In this document: piece by piece, positions 24,093 to 31,389 of the stretch
How positions within the stretch are numbered: position 1 is the first letter of the stretch
Layout of the letters: the number at the start of each line of letters is the position of its first letter
Made by a program: the position numbers and the translations under genes
The notes under the pieces: model-generated
What the model was told of the DNA's origin: nothing
Databases searched by the model: none
What the model saw: the letters and a program-made list of their open reading frames with translations, nothing else
DNA from: an uncultured Bacteroidia bacterium
Lineage (GTDB): Bacteria; Bacteroidota; Bacteroidia; Bacteroidales; UBA932
Reading direction: 5' to 3'
Length of the DNA: 33,867 nt
Assembly (NCBI GenBank): GCA_902789435.1
Contig: CADAOA010000011.1
Span: 1-33,867 of the forward strand

Positions 24093-25906
24093 TGAGAAGC
24101 AGGCTGACATTCATACTGAGGTATTATGCGATCCTGGTGGCTGTTTTCATCCTCCAGAAACCCCTCTTCATGCTCTTTGCCGGCAAAGGTCACAGTTTCT
24201 CCCTTGCTGACTGTCTGAGCGTAATGTACCACGGGGCGGGTATGGACCTGTCCACTTCCGCTTATGTTTCCATCATTCCGTGGATTGTTGTACTGGCAAG
24301 CATTTTCATCCACAAACTCAATCCCAGAAAGGTTCTGAGGCTGTACCACATTATTGCCGCACTGGCCCTCAGCCTGATCTTTGTCGCCGACATATCCCTT
24401 TACCCATTCTGGCAGTTCAAGCTGGACGCATCGGTGTTTCTCTATCTCGACAGTCCCGGGGAGGCCACTGCCAGTGCTTCCACCGGTTATCTGATTATCA
24501 GGATACTGGCCATATTGGCCTATGCCATCATAATCTATGCCCTGCTTAACCGGACAACACCTAAATCCTTCGATTACTCATCTGAAAAGCGCTCCGGCAA
24601 ATCCCTGGCGTTTTTTGCCCTTATCATTGCAGGAGGTCTTCTCTTCCTTGCCATAAGGGGTGGAGTCAAGGAATCCGTTATGAATGTCGGAAGGGCCTAT
24701 TTCAGTCAGGACCAGTTCCTTAACCACAGCGCCGTAAACCCGGCATTCAGCCTGTTTTCATCCATCGGCAAAACCAAGGACCTTTCAAGGCAATACCGCT
24801 TCATGGATGAGGATAAGGCAAAGCGGCTGTTCAACGACTTCTACACCCAGGGAAGAGATACATCGCTGAGCATAAGGCTACTGAATACACAAAAACCCAA
24901 TATCCTCGTAATCGTGATGGAGAGTTTCGGCTCCACTTACACCAACCCGACTGATCCTGAGTACACGTCCCAGAGCGTCACCCCTAACTGGTGGAAGATT
25001 GCAAAGGAAGGCATTCTGTTCAACAATCTCTGGTGCAACAGCTACCGCACCGACAGGGGCACTGTCTCCATTTTCAGCGGATTTCCGGCTTTCCCAAAGA
25101 CATCGCTGATGAAACAGCCGAAGGTTGTGGAAAAGCTCCCGAGGCTTGCAGAGGCCTTTATAGTCAAGGGCTACCAAACCCATTTCCTTTACGGCGGAGA
25201 CATCAATTTCACAAACACCAAAGGCTACCTGATTACCAATGGATTCCGCAACATTGTCTCCGATACGGATTTCTCTGCAAAAGAGCAGAGAACCAACAAG
25301 TGGGGAGTGGATGACGCCATAACCTTTAAATTCCTGGAAAAACAGCTCCGGAGCCTGGAAAGCCCGTGGTTCTACGGCTTTCTCACCCTGTCCAGCCACG
25401 AGCCGTTCGACGTCCCTGACAAGATTCTGGAAGACAAGGTCTACAATTCCGCCGCCTACACAGACAGATGTCTGGGAGAATTCATCCGGAGCCTGAAGGA
25501 AAGTTCCCTCTGGGAGGATCTGCTGATAATTATCCTCCCCGACCACAATATGCTCTACAGACAATCCTACAGCCCGGAATACTTCCGTTGCCGCATGATC
25601 TGGACCGGAGGAGCCATAACAGAGCCAGGAATAGAAATTAACACGATCCTTAACCAGAGTGATGTTGCCGCCACTCTTATGGCCCAGCTTGGAATGGATA
25701 TAAAAGACTTCCCTCTGAGCCGCAACATTCTCTCCCCATCATACATCAATCCAGGCGCTTTCTGCTGCTACAACAACGGCTTTGTCATCGCCGACAGCCT
25801 TTCTTCAATTATCTATGACCTTGATAAGGAAAGTGTTAAGGAAAGCGGTTCAGACAAAGCCGAGACCGGCAAGGCTCTACTCCAACGCATTAAAATTGCG
25901 TATTAG
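24092..25906 (+). CDS. LTA synthase-family membrane sulfatase-fold enzyme
   Basis: A 604-residue inner-membrane enzyme. Four to five hydrophobic helices occupy residues 10-30, 48-70, 83-105, 126-150 and 168-188. The periplasmic sulfatase-fold domain follows. Key residues visible are E near 276 in VIVMESFGSTY, the presumed Thr nucleophile near 319 in NSYRTDRGTVSIFSGFPA, SSHEPF, and the metal-binding Asp-His in IILPDHN. The family transfers phosphoglycerol, phosphoethanolamine or similar groups from lipids to envelope acceptors. In a Gram-negative it does not make lipoteichoic acid, and the acceptor here is unknown. Its ATG overlaps the stop of the WYL gene by one base. LPDHN in place of the more common GDHG is a local oddity. 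Confidence 0.88.
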   Translation: MRSRLTFILRYYAILVAVFILQKPLFMLFAGKGHSFSLADCLSVMYHGAGMDLSTSAYVSIIPWIVVLASIFIHKLNPRKVLRLYHIIAALALSLIFVADISLYPFWQFKLDASVFLYLDSPGEATASASTGYLIIRILAILAYAIIIYALLNRTTPKSFDYSSEKRSGKSLAFFALIIAGGLLFLAIRGGVKESVMNVGRAYFSQDQFLNHSAVNPAFSLFSSIGKTKDLSRQYRFMDEDKAKRLFNDFYTQGRDTSLSIRLLNTQKPNILVIVMESFGSTYTNPTDPEYTSQSVTPNWWKIAKEGILFNNLWCNSYRTDRGTVSIFSGFPAFPKTSLMKQPKVVEKLPRLAEAFIVKGYQTHFLYGGDINFTNTKGYLITNGFRNIVSDTDFSAKEQRTNKWGVDDAITFKFLEKQLRSLESPWFYGFLTLSSHEPFDVPDKILEDKVYNSAAYTDRCLGEFIRSLKESSLWEDLLIIILPDHNMLYRQSYSPEYFRCRMIWTGGAITEPGIEINTILNQSDVAATLMAQLGMDIKDFPLSRNILSPSYINPGAFCCYNNGFVIADSLSSIIYDLDKESVKESGSDKAETGKALLQRIKIAY

Positions 25907-25916
25907 TGGTGTAAAG

Positions 25917-25947
25917 TTGTAAATATTAGAGATTTTTTATACTTTTG
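25917..25947 (+). promoter_or_regulatory. Promoter of the second WYL regulator gene
   Basis: TTG at 25917-25919 and TACTTTTG at 25940-25947 (-33 and -7) are separated by 20 bases. The -7 ends 40 bases before ATG 25988. The last bases of the -7 overlap the palindrome TTTGCGCAAA (25944-25953). Confidence 0.65.
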
Positions 25948-25959
25948 CGCAAAGAAGAT

Positions 25960-25973
25960 GCAAACGTGTTTGC
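25960..25973. promoter_or_regulatory. Candidate operator GCAAACGTGTTTGC
   Basis: A perfect 6+2+6 inverted repeat lying about 13-26 bases downstream of the -7 box, in the leader of the WYL gene. A second palindrome of the same TTTGCG/GCAAA sequence family (25944-25953) overlaps the -7. The pair is well placed for autorepression by the encoded regulator. Confidence 0.5.
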
Positions 25974-25987
25974 GTTAAGTATTTGAT

Positions 25988-27109
25988 ATGTCTGTTACCT
26001 CAAACGCCCTGCTGAGGCACATAACCATAGATGCCTGCCTGAGAGATACCGCCCACAAGTATACCCTCCAGGATCTTATTGCCGCCTGTACCAGAGCAGT
26101 TAAGGAGAACAGCAAAGGCAAACTGAAGGACAATTTTGCAGTGTCTACCAGGACGGTCCAGCTTGACCTTCAGATGATGAGAGACAAGAAAAAGGGCTAT
26201 AACGCCCCTATCGTGGTCTACGAGCAGAAATACTACAAATATTCTGATCCGGACTATTCAATTGGCAACGCAAACGTCAAGCAGACAACCCTTACCCCGC
26301 TTTCAGAGATAGCGGAAACGCTGGAAAGATACTCAAGGATGGCCGGAATGGAATCTTTGGAAGGAGCTGTGGACCTTATCCGGGAATGCCTGGAGGTTAA
26401 GGTAAGCGGAGCTTTCCAGAAGATACGCCGTCAGAAAGCCGCAAAGCCGTCCGGAGGAGCGTTCCTGGACATTATAAAGGATGCGCTGATTCATCGCAGA
26501 GTATTGAGCCTTAGCTTTATAGATGAAAGAGGAAATGCCCGGGAGGTAATATTCTACCCTCTTCACCTGACCACTTGGAAAGACAAATGGTTCTGCCTGG
26601 GATATGTAGACGGAAAGGAAGGGATCCAGGCTGTGCAGACTGATTGCGTTACAAGTTATTCCTATGCGATACTTCCATTCCCGCCAAACTACAGGTTCAA
26701 CGCAGACGAGTATTTTGCGGACATAATCGGAATAAGCAGGCCTGCGGAAAAGAAGGAAGACATTGTATTCAAAGCAGATGGATGCATATCCAGATACCTG
26801 ATACAGAATCCTCTGCACCAGTCTCAGAAATTAACCGGCAAGGACGAGGACGGAAGCTGTACGTTCAGGGTTTCACTGATTCCTAACGAAGAATTCTTCA
26901 GATGGATTTACGAGATGCATCCTTACGTGACAATCCTGTCTCCAAAGCATCTGGAAAACAGGTCGTGGGACTTTATACGCAATGTGGTTTCAGACCTGCC
27001 TAGCCCTGTTCCGGCAACCGAAGCCAAATCCAGGAAGGATAAGGACAACAAGAAAAAGAAGAAACAGCAGGACAAGCCGGAGGAAGATCTTTTCTCATCG
27101 CTGTTCTGA
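25988..27109 (+). CDS. WYL-domain transcriptional regulator with Lys-rich tail
   Basis: A 373-residue regulator. An N-terminal helix-turn-helix region (residues 8-75) contains YTLQDLIAACTRAV and FAVSTRTVQLDLQMMRDKK. A middle WYL domain spans about 150-230: IKDALIHRRVLSLSFIDERG, then VIFYPLHLTTWKDKWFCLGY and IQAVQTDCVTSY. A C-terminal region closes the fold. The last 30 residues are an unusual Lys/Asp-rich tail (SRKDKDNKKKKKQQDKPEED) that may add nonspecific nucleic acid affinity. It is the first gene after the LTA-synthase-family gene, with its own promoter and candidate operator, and is followed after 24 bases by a HAD phosphatase. Confidence 0.88.
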   Translation: MSVTSNALLRHITIDACLRDTAHKYTLQDLIAACTRAVKENSKGKLKDNFAVSTRTVQLDLQMMRDKKKGYNAPIVVYEQKYYKYSDPDYSIGNANVKQTTLTPLSEIAETLERYSRMAGMESLEGAVDLIRECLEVKVSGAFQKIRRQKAAKPSGGAFLDIIKDALIHRRVLSLSFIDERGNAREVIFYPLHLTTWKDKWFCLGYVDGKEGIQAVQTDCVTSYSYAILPFPPNYRFNADEYFADIIGISRPAEKKEDIVFKADGCISRYLIQNPLHQSQKLTGKDEDGSCTFRVSLIPNEEFFRWIYEMHPYVTILSPKHLENRSWDFIRNVVSDLPSPVPATEAKSRKDKDNKKKKKQQDKPEEDLFSSLF

Positions 27110-27133
27110 TTTGATTCGTTTGACCTGTTTACA

Positions 27134-27970
27134 ATGAACAAGAAAGGCAACAAGCCCATAGTGGCTCTGATATACGACTTTGACGGGACATTAGCCCCGG
27201 GAAACATGCAGGAATACTCCTTCATCAACGCCGTGGGAAGAAACAAGGAAGAATTCTGGGGGGAAACCCACGTCATGGCGCAAAGGCAGGATGCTGACGG
27301 AGTCCTGATCTACATGCTGTTGATGCTTGAGGAAGCCAGAAGAAAAGGAATTCGCCTGACTCGCAAACGCCTGCGCTCATTTGGAAGGGCCATCACCTAT
27401 TTCAAAGGTGTTGAAACCTGGTTTTCAAGAATAAAGGAAATTGGAAGGAGAGAAGGAGTCATCGTTGAACATTATATCAATTCCTCTGGCCTTCTGGAAA
27501 TTATGCAGGGCACCAGCATTGCCCGGGAATTCAAGGCAATCTTTGCCAGTTCTTTCTACTACGACAAGGAGGGATGCGCAATCTGGCCGGCCTCAGCCGT
27601 GAACTACACCAACAAGACGCAGTTCCTGTTCAAGATAAACAAGGGAATCCTCAACATCCACGACAGCGAAAAGATCAATTCCTCTGTGCCTGAGGAAGAA
27701 AAGAGAGTGTCTTTCTCGAATATGATTTATTTCGGCGATGGGGAGACGGACGTGCCGTGCATGAAACTCACCCGCCAGCTGGGAGGTACTTCCATTGCAG
27801 TCTACAACAACTCCGAAGCTTCAAAAGAGGTGGCCCAGAGGCTTTACGAACAACACAGGGTAAGCTTTACCTGCCCCGCTGATTACAGCAAGGGAAGCCT
27901 CGTGGAGGAAATCGTGACCAAGTTGATCAGGAAGATTAAAGCAGACAGCGATTTATCGTCTCTTCGATGA
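27134..27970 (+). CDS. HAD-superfamily phosphatase
   Basis: A 278-residue haloacid-dehalogenase hydrolase. Motif I is IYDFDGTLAPGNMQ (nucleophile D15, acid/base D17). Motif II is the Ser in HYINSSGLLEI, near residue 117. A lysine follows near NKTQFLFKI, and motif IV is IYFGDGETDVPCMKL, near 196-210. This looks like a phosphoserine-phosphatase-like HAD with a helical insertion; the substrate is not evident. It lies 24 bases after the WYL regulator and is probably cotranscribed. Its last 35 bases overlap the convergent cytidylate-kinase-like gene. Confidence 0.88.
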   Translation: MNKKGNKPIVALIYDFDGTLAPGNMQEYSFINAVGRNKEEFWGETHVMAQRQDADGVLIYMLLMLEEARRKGIRLTRKRLRSFGRAITYFKGVETWFSRIKEIGRREGVIVEHYINSSGLLEIMQGTSIAREFKAIFASSFYYDKEGCAIWPASAVNYTNKTQFLFKINKGILNIHDSEKINSSVPEEEKRVSFSNMIYFGDGETDVPCMKLTRQLGGTSIAVYNNSEASKEVAQRLYEQHRVSFTCPADYSKGSLVEEIVTKLIRKIKADSDLSSLR

Positions 27971-28577
27971 GATCAGCGCAGCCATCTATTCCCAGAAAAC
28001 TGGAATTCAAGCACATATCATAACTCTCGGCAGCTCCCCAGGTCTTGAAGGAGTAGTCACCGTAATATGAAGCCCTCTTGCGGTCCCCCTTCTGGAGAAG
28101 ATCCGAGAGTTTCTCGTCTGAAATGCCTACGGAATCACCGTACTTGTTTACGGTGCGCACTCTTTTTATGCGGTCCTCCATAGATGCGGTGATGAAGACA
28201 TTGAAGCATCCGGGAACATCCCTGAGGATATAGTCGGCACATCTTCCGACAAATATCGTCGAGCCCTCAGAGGCCAGTTTCCTGATGACCTCACTCTGGA
28301 TGGTGAAAATGGTATTGCTGTTGTAGACGCTTGGCTTGAAGGTGTTTGAAATGACCTCGGCGAAAGAGGAAAGGCTGAATCCCGTGTTCAGGGAAAGATT
28401 GTCCTTCTCGTCCTCCTTGGCGAAAACCGAATGGTCCAGGCCGCTCTCCTTGGCGGCAAGGGTCAGAAGCTCCTTGTCATAGACCTTGATGTTGAAGCGT
28501 TTCCCCAGTTCACGGGCCACGTCGAGCCCTCCGGCTCCTATCTGTCTTCCGATGTTTATGTGAATATGCTTTTCCAT
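27936..28577 (-). CDS. Cytidylate kinase-like family protein
   Basis: A 213-residue protein of the cytidylate-kinase-like family, not the housekeeping Cmk. The N-terminal ININIGRQIGAGGLDVAREL-like segment (HINIGRQIGAGGLDVAREL) replaces a classic P-loop and lacks the GKS/T. TIFVGRCADYILRDVPGCF and the C-terminal YYGDYSFKTWGAAESYDMCL with NSSFLGIDGCADLI are characteristic. Function is unproven; nucleotide phosphorylation is only assumed. Its ATG lies one base after the MATE gene's stop, so the two are cotranscribed. The 3' end overlaps the convergent HAD gene by 35 bases. Confidence 0.87.
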   Translation of the reverse strand: MEKHIHINIGRQIGAGGLDVARELGKRFNIKVYDKELLTLAAKESGLDHSVFAKEDEKDNLSLNTGFSLSSFAEVISNTFKPSVYNSNTIFTIQSEVIRKLASEGSTIFVGRCADYILRDVPGCFNVFITASMEDRIKRVRTVNKYGDSVGISDEKLSDLLQKGDRKRASYYGDYSFKTWGAAESYDMCLNSSFLGIDGCADLIEETINRCLL

Positions 28578-28578
28578 A

Positions 28579-29961
28579 CTATGACTGGATTTGGGATGTC
28601 TGTAATTCCTGTTCCTTGAGTTTCATCTTGAATTCCTTCCTCTGCCTTAGAAGCAGCCAGAGAGTCAGGATGCTGGCAACGACGTCTGAGATCGGGAGGC
28701 TCCACCACACTCCGTCCACACCCATAATTGGCGGAAGAACCAGTAGCAGCGGAAGCAGGCAGATCGCCTGTCGGCTCAGGCTCAGGAAAATGGCTTTCTT
28801 GGCCTTGCCGATGCTCTGGAAGAAGTTGGTCGTAACCATCTGGAAACCGATTATCGCAAAGGCTACGAAGTTGATTCTCATGCCTCTTACGGTGTGCGCC
28901 AGCAGTTCCTCGTCATCGGTGAATATCTCTGCAAGTTGCCTCGGGAAGAGTTCCGTTACTATAAAGAAAAGGGTTGTCACGACGCTGGCCCAGAATATGG
29001 ATATGTTCAGGACCTTGGAAACCCTGTCGTGCTTCTGGGCCCCGTAATTGTATCCGGCTATAGGCTGCATGCCCTGGTTGATTCCCATCACGATCATCAC
29101 GGCAATGAATCCCAGCCTGTTCTGGATGCCGTAGGCCCCTATCGCCATATCCCCGCCGTAGATGTTCAGCTGCTTGTTAATGACTATCACGATGATGCAT
29201 GCGCAGGCGTTCATCAGGAAAGGAGCCATTCCGATGGAGAAAGTCTGTGAAATGATCTTCCTCTTCAGGCGATAGATACCCTTCTGCAGATGTATCACAC
29301 GGCTCTTGTCGGAGACCAGGCTGAATACGTAGATCATCGCCAGGAACTGGGACAGAACCGTAGCTATGGCCGCTCCCCGGATACCCCACTTGAATACCAT
29401 AATAAACAGATAGTCAAGCACAAAGTTTATGGCAACGGTGAAAATTGTGGCTCCCATCGCCTTCTTGGGAAGGCCCATAACCCTCACCACGGCATTAAGG
29501 CCGAAATACAGGTGCGTAACCACATTGCCAAGGAGAATGATGAACATATATTCCCTGGCATAGGTTATCGTGTTCTCGCTGGCACCGAAGAAGTAGAGAA
29601 TCGGATCAAGAAATGCAATTATAACCGCCATAAAGACCAGGCCGGTTATTAAGTTCAGCACCACTGAGTTGCCGAGAACCTTGTTGGCCGTGTCGTAGTT
29701 TTTCTGGCCCAGGAGAACGCTGATAAGGGTGGCGGCTCCCACTCCCACGAGAGTTCCCACGGCGGCGCTGAGGTTCATTATCGGGAACGTCAGGGCCAGA
29801 CCCGCCAGAGCCAGGGAACCAACTCCCTGACCGATGAATATGCTGTCGCACATGTTGTAGAGCGACGATGCCGTCATTGCAATTATCGCCGGCACAGCAT
29901 ATTGTCTTAAGAGCTTGGATATTTTTTCAGTACCAAGTTCGGTAGGGATTATAACAGCCAT
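28579..29961 (-). CDS. MATE-family efflux transporter
   Basis: A 460-residue inner-membrane exporter with about twelve helices in two homologous halves. The N-terminal PAIIAMTASSLYNMCDSIFIGQGVG is the typical MATE beginning. LGNSVVLNLITGLVF and the second-half GINQGMQPIAGYNYGAQKHD are hallmarks. Members use Na+ or H+ gradients to expel cationic drugs or metabolites; the substrate is unknown. It is first in a two-gene unit with the cytidylate-kinase-like gene. The 30-base gap to the divergent tRNA gene has no minus-strand TAnnTTTG that I can see, so its promoter may lie inside the tRNA region. Confidence 0.92.
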   Translation of the reverse strand: MAVIIPTELGTEKISKLLRQYAVPAIIAMTASSLYNMCDSIFIGQGVGSLALAGLALTFPIMNLSAAVGTLVGVGAATLISVLLGQKNYDTANKVLGNSVVLNLITGLVFMAVIIAFLDPILYFFGASENTITYAREYMFIILLGNVVTHLYFGLNAVVRVMGLPKKAMGATIFTVAINFVLDYLFIMVFKWGIRGAAIATVLSQFLAMIYVFSLVSDKSRVIHLQKGIYRLKRKIISQTFSIGMAPFLMNACACIIVIVINKQLNIYGGDMAIGAYGIQNRLGFIAVMIVMGINQGMQPIAGYNYGAQKHDRVSKVLNISIFWASVVTTLFFIVTELFPRQLAEIFTDDEELLAHTVRGMRINFVAFAIIGFQMVTTNFFQSIGKAKKAIFLSLSRQAICLLPLLLVLPPIMGVDGVWWSLPISDVVASILTLWLLLRQRKEFKMKLKEQELQTSQIQS

Positions 29962-29972
29962 AAATTTTTTAT

Positions 29973-29980
29973 TACTTTTG
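29973..29980 (+). promoter_or_regulatory. -7 box (TACTTTTG) for tRNA-Thr
   Basis: An exact TAnnTTTG match ending 11 bases before the first base of the tRNA, giving a 5' leader of only a few bases for RNase P to remove. Confidence 0.6.
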
Positions 29981-29991
29981 CACCCGCAAAC

Positions 29992-30064
29992 GCCATCTTA
30001 GCTCAGTCGGTAGAGCAACGCATTCGTAACGCGTAGGTCTGGAGTTCGAACCTCCAAGATGGCT
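29992..30064 (+). tRNA. tRNA-Thr, anticodon CGT
   Basis: A 73-base cloverleaf that reads ACG threonine codons. Acceptor GCCATCT pairs fully with AGATGGC. The D arm is GCTC-AGTCGGTA-GAGC. The anticodon loop is TTCGTAA (anticodon CGT). The T arm is TGGAG-TTCGAAC-CTCCA. The discriminator is T and CCA is not encoded. The anticodon stem ACGCA/CGCGT has four pairs plus an A-C mismatch next to the loop (positions 31-39), where A-T is expected. A T-rich stretch follows at 30065-30074 and may end transcription just before the convergent phosphofructokinase stop. Confidence 0.95.
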
Positions 30065-30076
30065 CTTCTTTTTTTA

Positions 30077-31309
30077 CTACCAGTTCAAGATTTTCTTGAA
30101 GTCGTAGGTCTCAGGATCCGGCACGTATTTCTTTGCCGCCTCGTAATCCTTAGGAGTGATATAGTGCATGATGTACTCGAAGATCATGTTCACCTTGTCC
30201 TGATGGATGTTCACGCCTCTTGGCGGAATCTTTCCGGTTGCAGGATCCTGCATATCCTTCAGGTACAGGCTCTTGATATTTCCGTTCAGGTCGAGGTAAA
30301 CCATACATCCGGTAATGCCCTGCTTGAAGAGCTTGTAAACTCCCATACCCAGCTCAGTGCAGTAAACCAGGTCGTAAGCATGAGGGGTGATGCAGCGGAT
30401 TTCGTATCCGATCTCCACCGGACGGATCTTAACCTTGATTCCGAGCTGCTTTAGCTTGACGTCAAGGATATCGTTGAACATCTGTGCCTTGGAAATCTTT
30501 CCAAGTTCAGGATGACCGTGCTCGTCGTAAGAGAATCTCACTCCATATTTCTCGAGTTCCTCAGGAGAGAAGCCCTCGAAAACGCCCTCTGAGATGATGA
30601 TCGCACCGTAGTCTATTCCCAGGATCTTTCTCTTGATGATGGCTGAAACCGCCATGTTGAGAATCTTCTCCACGGAAATGTCGCTCTTGTTGAACATCTC
30701 CGGAATCACGATCATAGGGAAATGGTTGGTGTAGCCGATTGCCAGAGCAAGGTGTCCAGCGCTTCTTCCCATTGCGGAAATCACGAACCAGTTGTGGCTT
30801 GTGCGTGCGTCCTCATAGACTGTAGCCGCAATCCTTGAACCCTCTCCCTTTGCGCTCTGGTATCCGAACGTAGGGATGTTCTGTGGCAGAGGAAGGTCGT
30901 TGTCTATTGTCTTTGGAACGTGTATGTTGGATATAGGGAAATTCTTTGCTTTCAGGAACTTGGCAATGCGGTTTGCAGTGGATGCGGTATCGTCTCCTCC
31001 AATCGTAACCAGCAGTTCTATATTGTTGTCCTGGAAGAATTTAAGGTTGAAGTTCTTGTCAAAATCCTCCTGTGTAGGTTTGAAGCGGCTCATCACCAGG
31101 TAAGATCCTCCGCGATTGAAGATATCATCCGCCTTGAAGAAATCCAGTTCCACATAATTTGGATTCTCTGAAAAAAGGCCCTTGTAACCTCCATGGAGGC
31201 CGAGCACGCGGTAACCGTTGCTCAAGAAAGTTTTTGTGATACTGCCAACTACAGTGTTCATTCCCGGGGCTGGACCGCCGCCTGTGAGGATAACGATAGA
31301 TTTTTGCAT
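30077..31309 (-). CDS. pfp: Phosphofructokinase, probably pyrophosphate-dependent
   Basis: A 410-residue PFK-family glycolytic enzyme phosphorylating fructose 6-phosphate. Start MQKSIVILTGGGPAPGMNTV is at ATG 31309; an open frame reaching back to 31408 is rejected because the -7 box at 31341-31334 lies in it. IGGDDTAS (104-111) has Asp107 where ATP enzymes have Gly. VPKTIDNDLP (131-140) has Lys133 where ATP enzymes have Gly. Both changes mark pyrophosphate-dependent enzymes. D136 and D138 of TIDND are the catalytic aspartates. Later VIPEMFNK and GYEIRCITPHAYD contribute to the sugar-phosphate site. It is convergent with the tRNA, and divergent from ligA. Confidence 0.9.
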   Translation of the reverse strand: MQKSIVILTGGGPAPGMNTVVGSITKTFLSNGYRVLGLHGGYKGLFSENPNYVELDFFKADDIFNRGGSYLVMSRFKPTQEDFDKNFNLKFFQDNNIELLVTIGGDDTASTANRIAKFLKAKNFPISNIHVPKTIDNDLPLPQNIPTFGYQSAKGEGSRIAATVYEDARTSHNWFVISAMGRSAGHLALAIGYTNHFPMIVIPEMFNKSDISVEKILNMAVSAIIKRKILGIDYGAIIISEGVFEGFSPEELEKYGVRFSYDEHGHPELGKISKAQMFNDILDVKLKQLGIKVKIRPVEIGYEIRCITPHAYDLVYCTELGMGVYKLFKQGITGCMVYLDLNGNIKSLYLKDMQDPATGKIPPRGVNIHQDKVNMIFEYIMHYITPKDYEAAKKYVPDPETYDFKKILNW

Positions 31310-31333
31310 AATACGATAACTATAAATCGGGGG

Positions 31334-31341
31334 CAAATGTA
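31334..31341 (-). promoter_or_regulatory. -7 box (TACATTTG) for phosphofructokinase
   Basis: The minus strand reads TACATTTG, ending 24 bases before ATG 31309. It is divergent from the ligA box 22 bases away. Confidence 0.55.
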
Positions 31342-31363
31342 AGAAAATTTGCGTATTTTTAGT

Positions 31364-31371
31364 TAAATTTG
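31364..31371 (+). promoter_or_regulatory. -7 box (TAAATTTG) for ligA
   Basis: An exact TAnnTTTG match ending 18 bases before ATG 31390. It overlaps an in-frame TTG at 31369, which supports the downstream ATG as the ligA start. Confidence 0.55.
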
Positions 31372-31389
31372 GCATCTTGTAATAACTGT

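Noticed and set aside
24092-25906. A true lipoteichoic acid synthase
   Set aside because: The organism appears Gram-negative, and the family has many phospho-transferases with other acceptors; only the family can be claimed.
29992-30064. tRNA-Thr as an integration site for a mobile element
   Set aside because: No integrase, no second copy of the tRNA 3' end and no foreign-looking gene block is found nearby.
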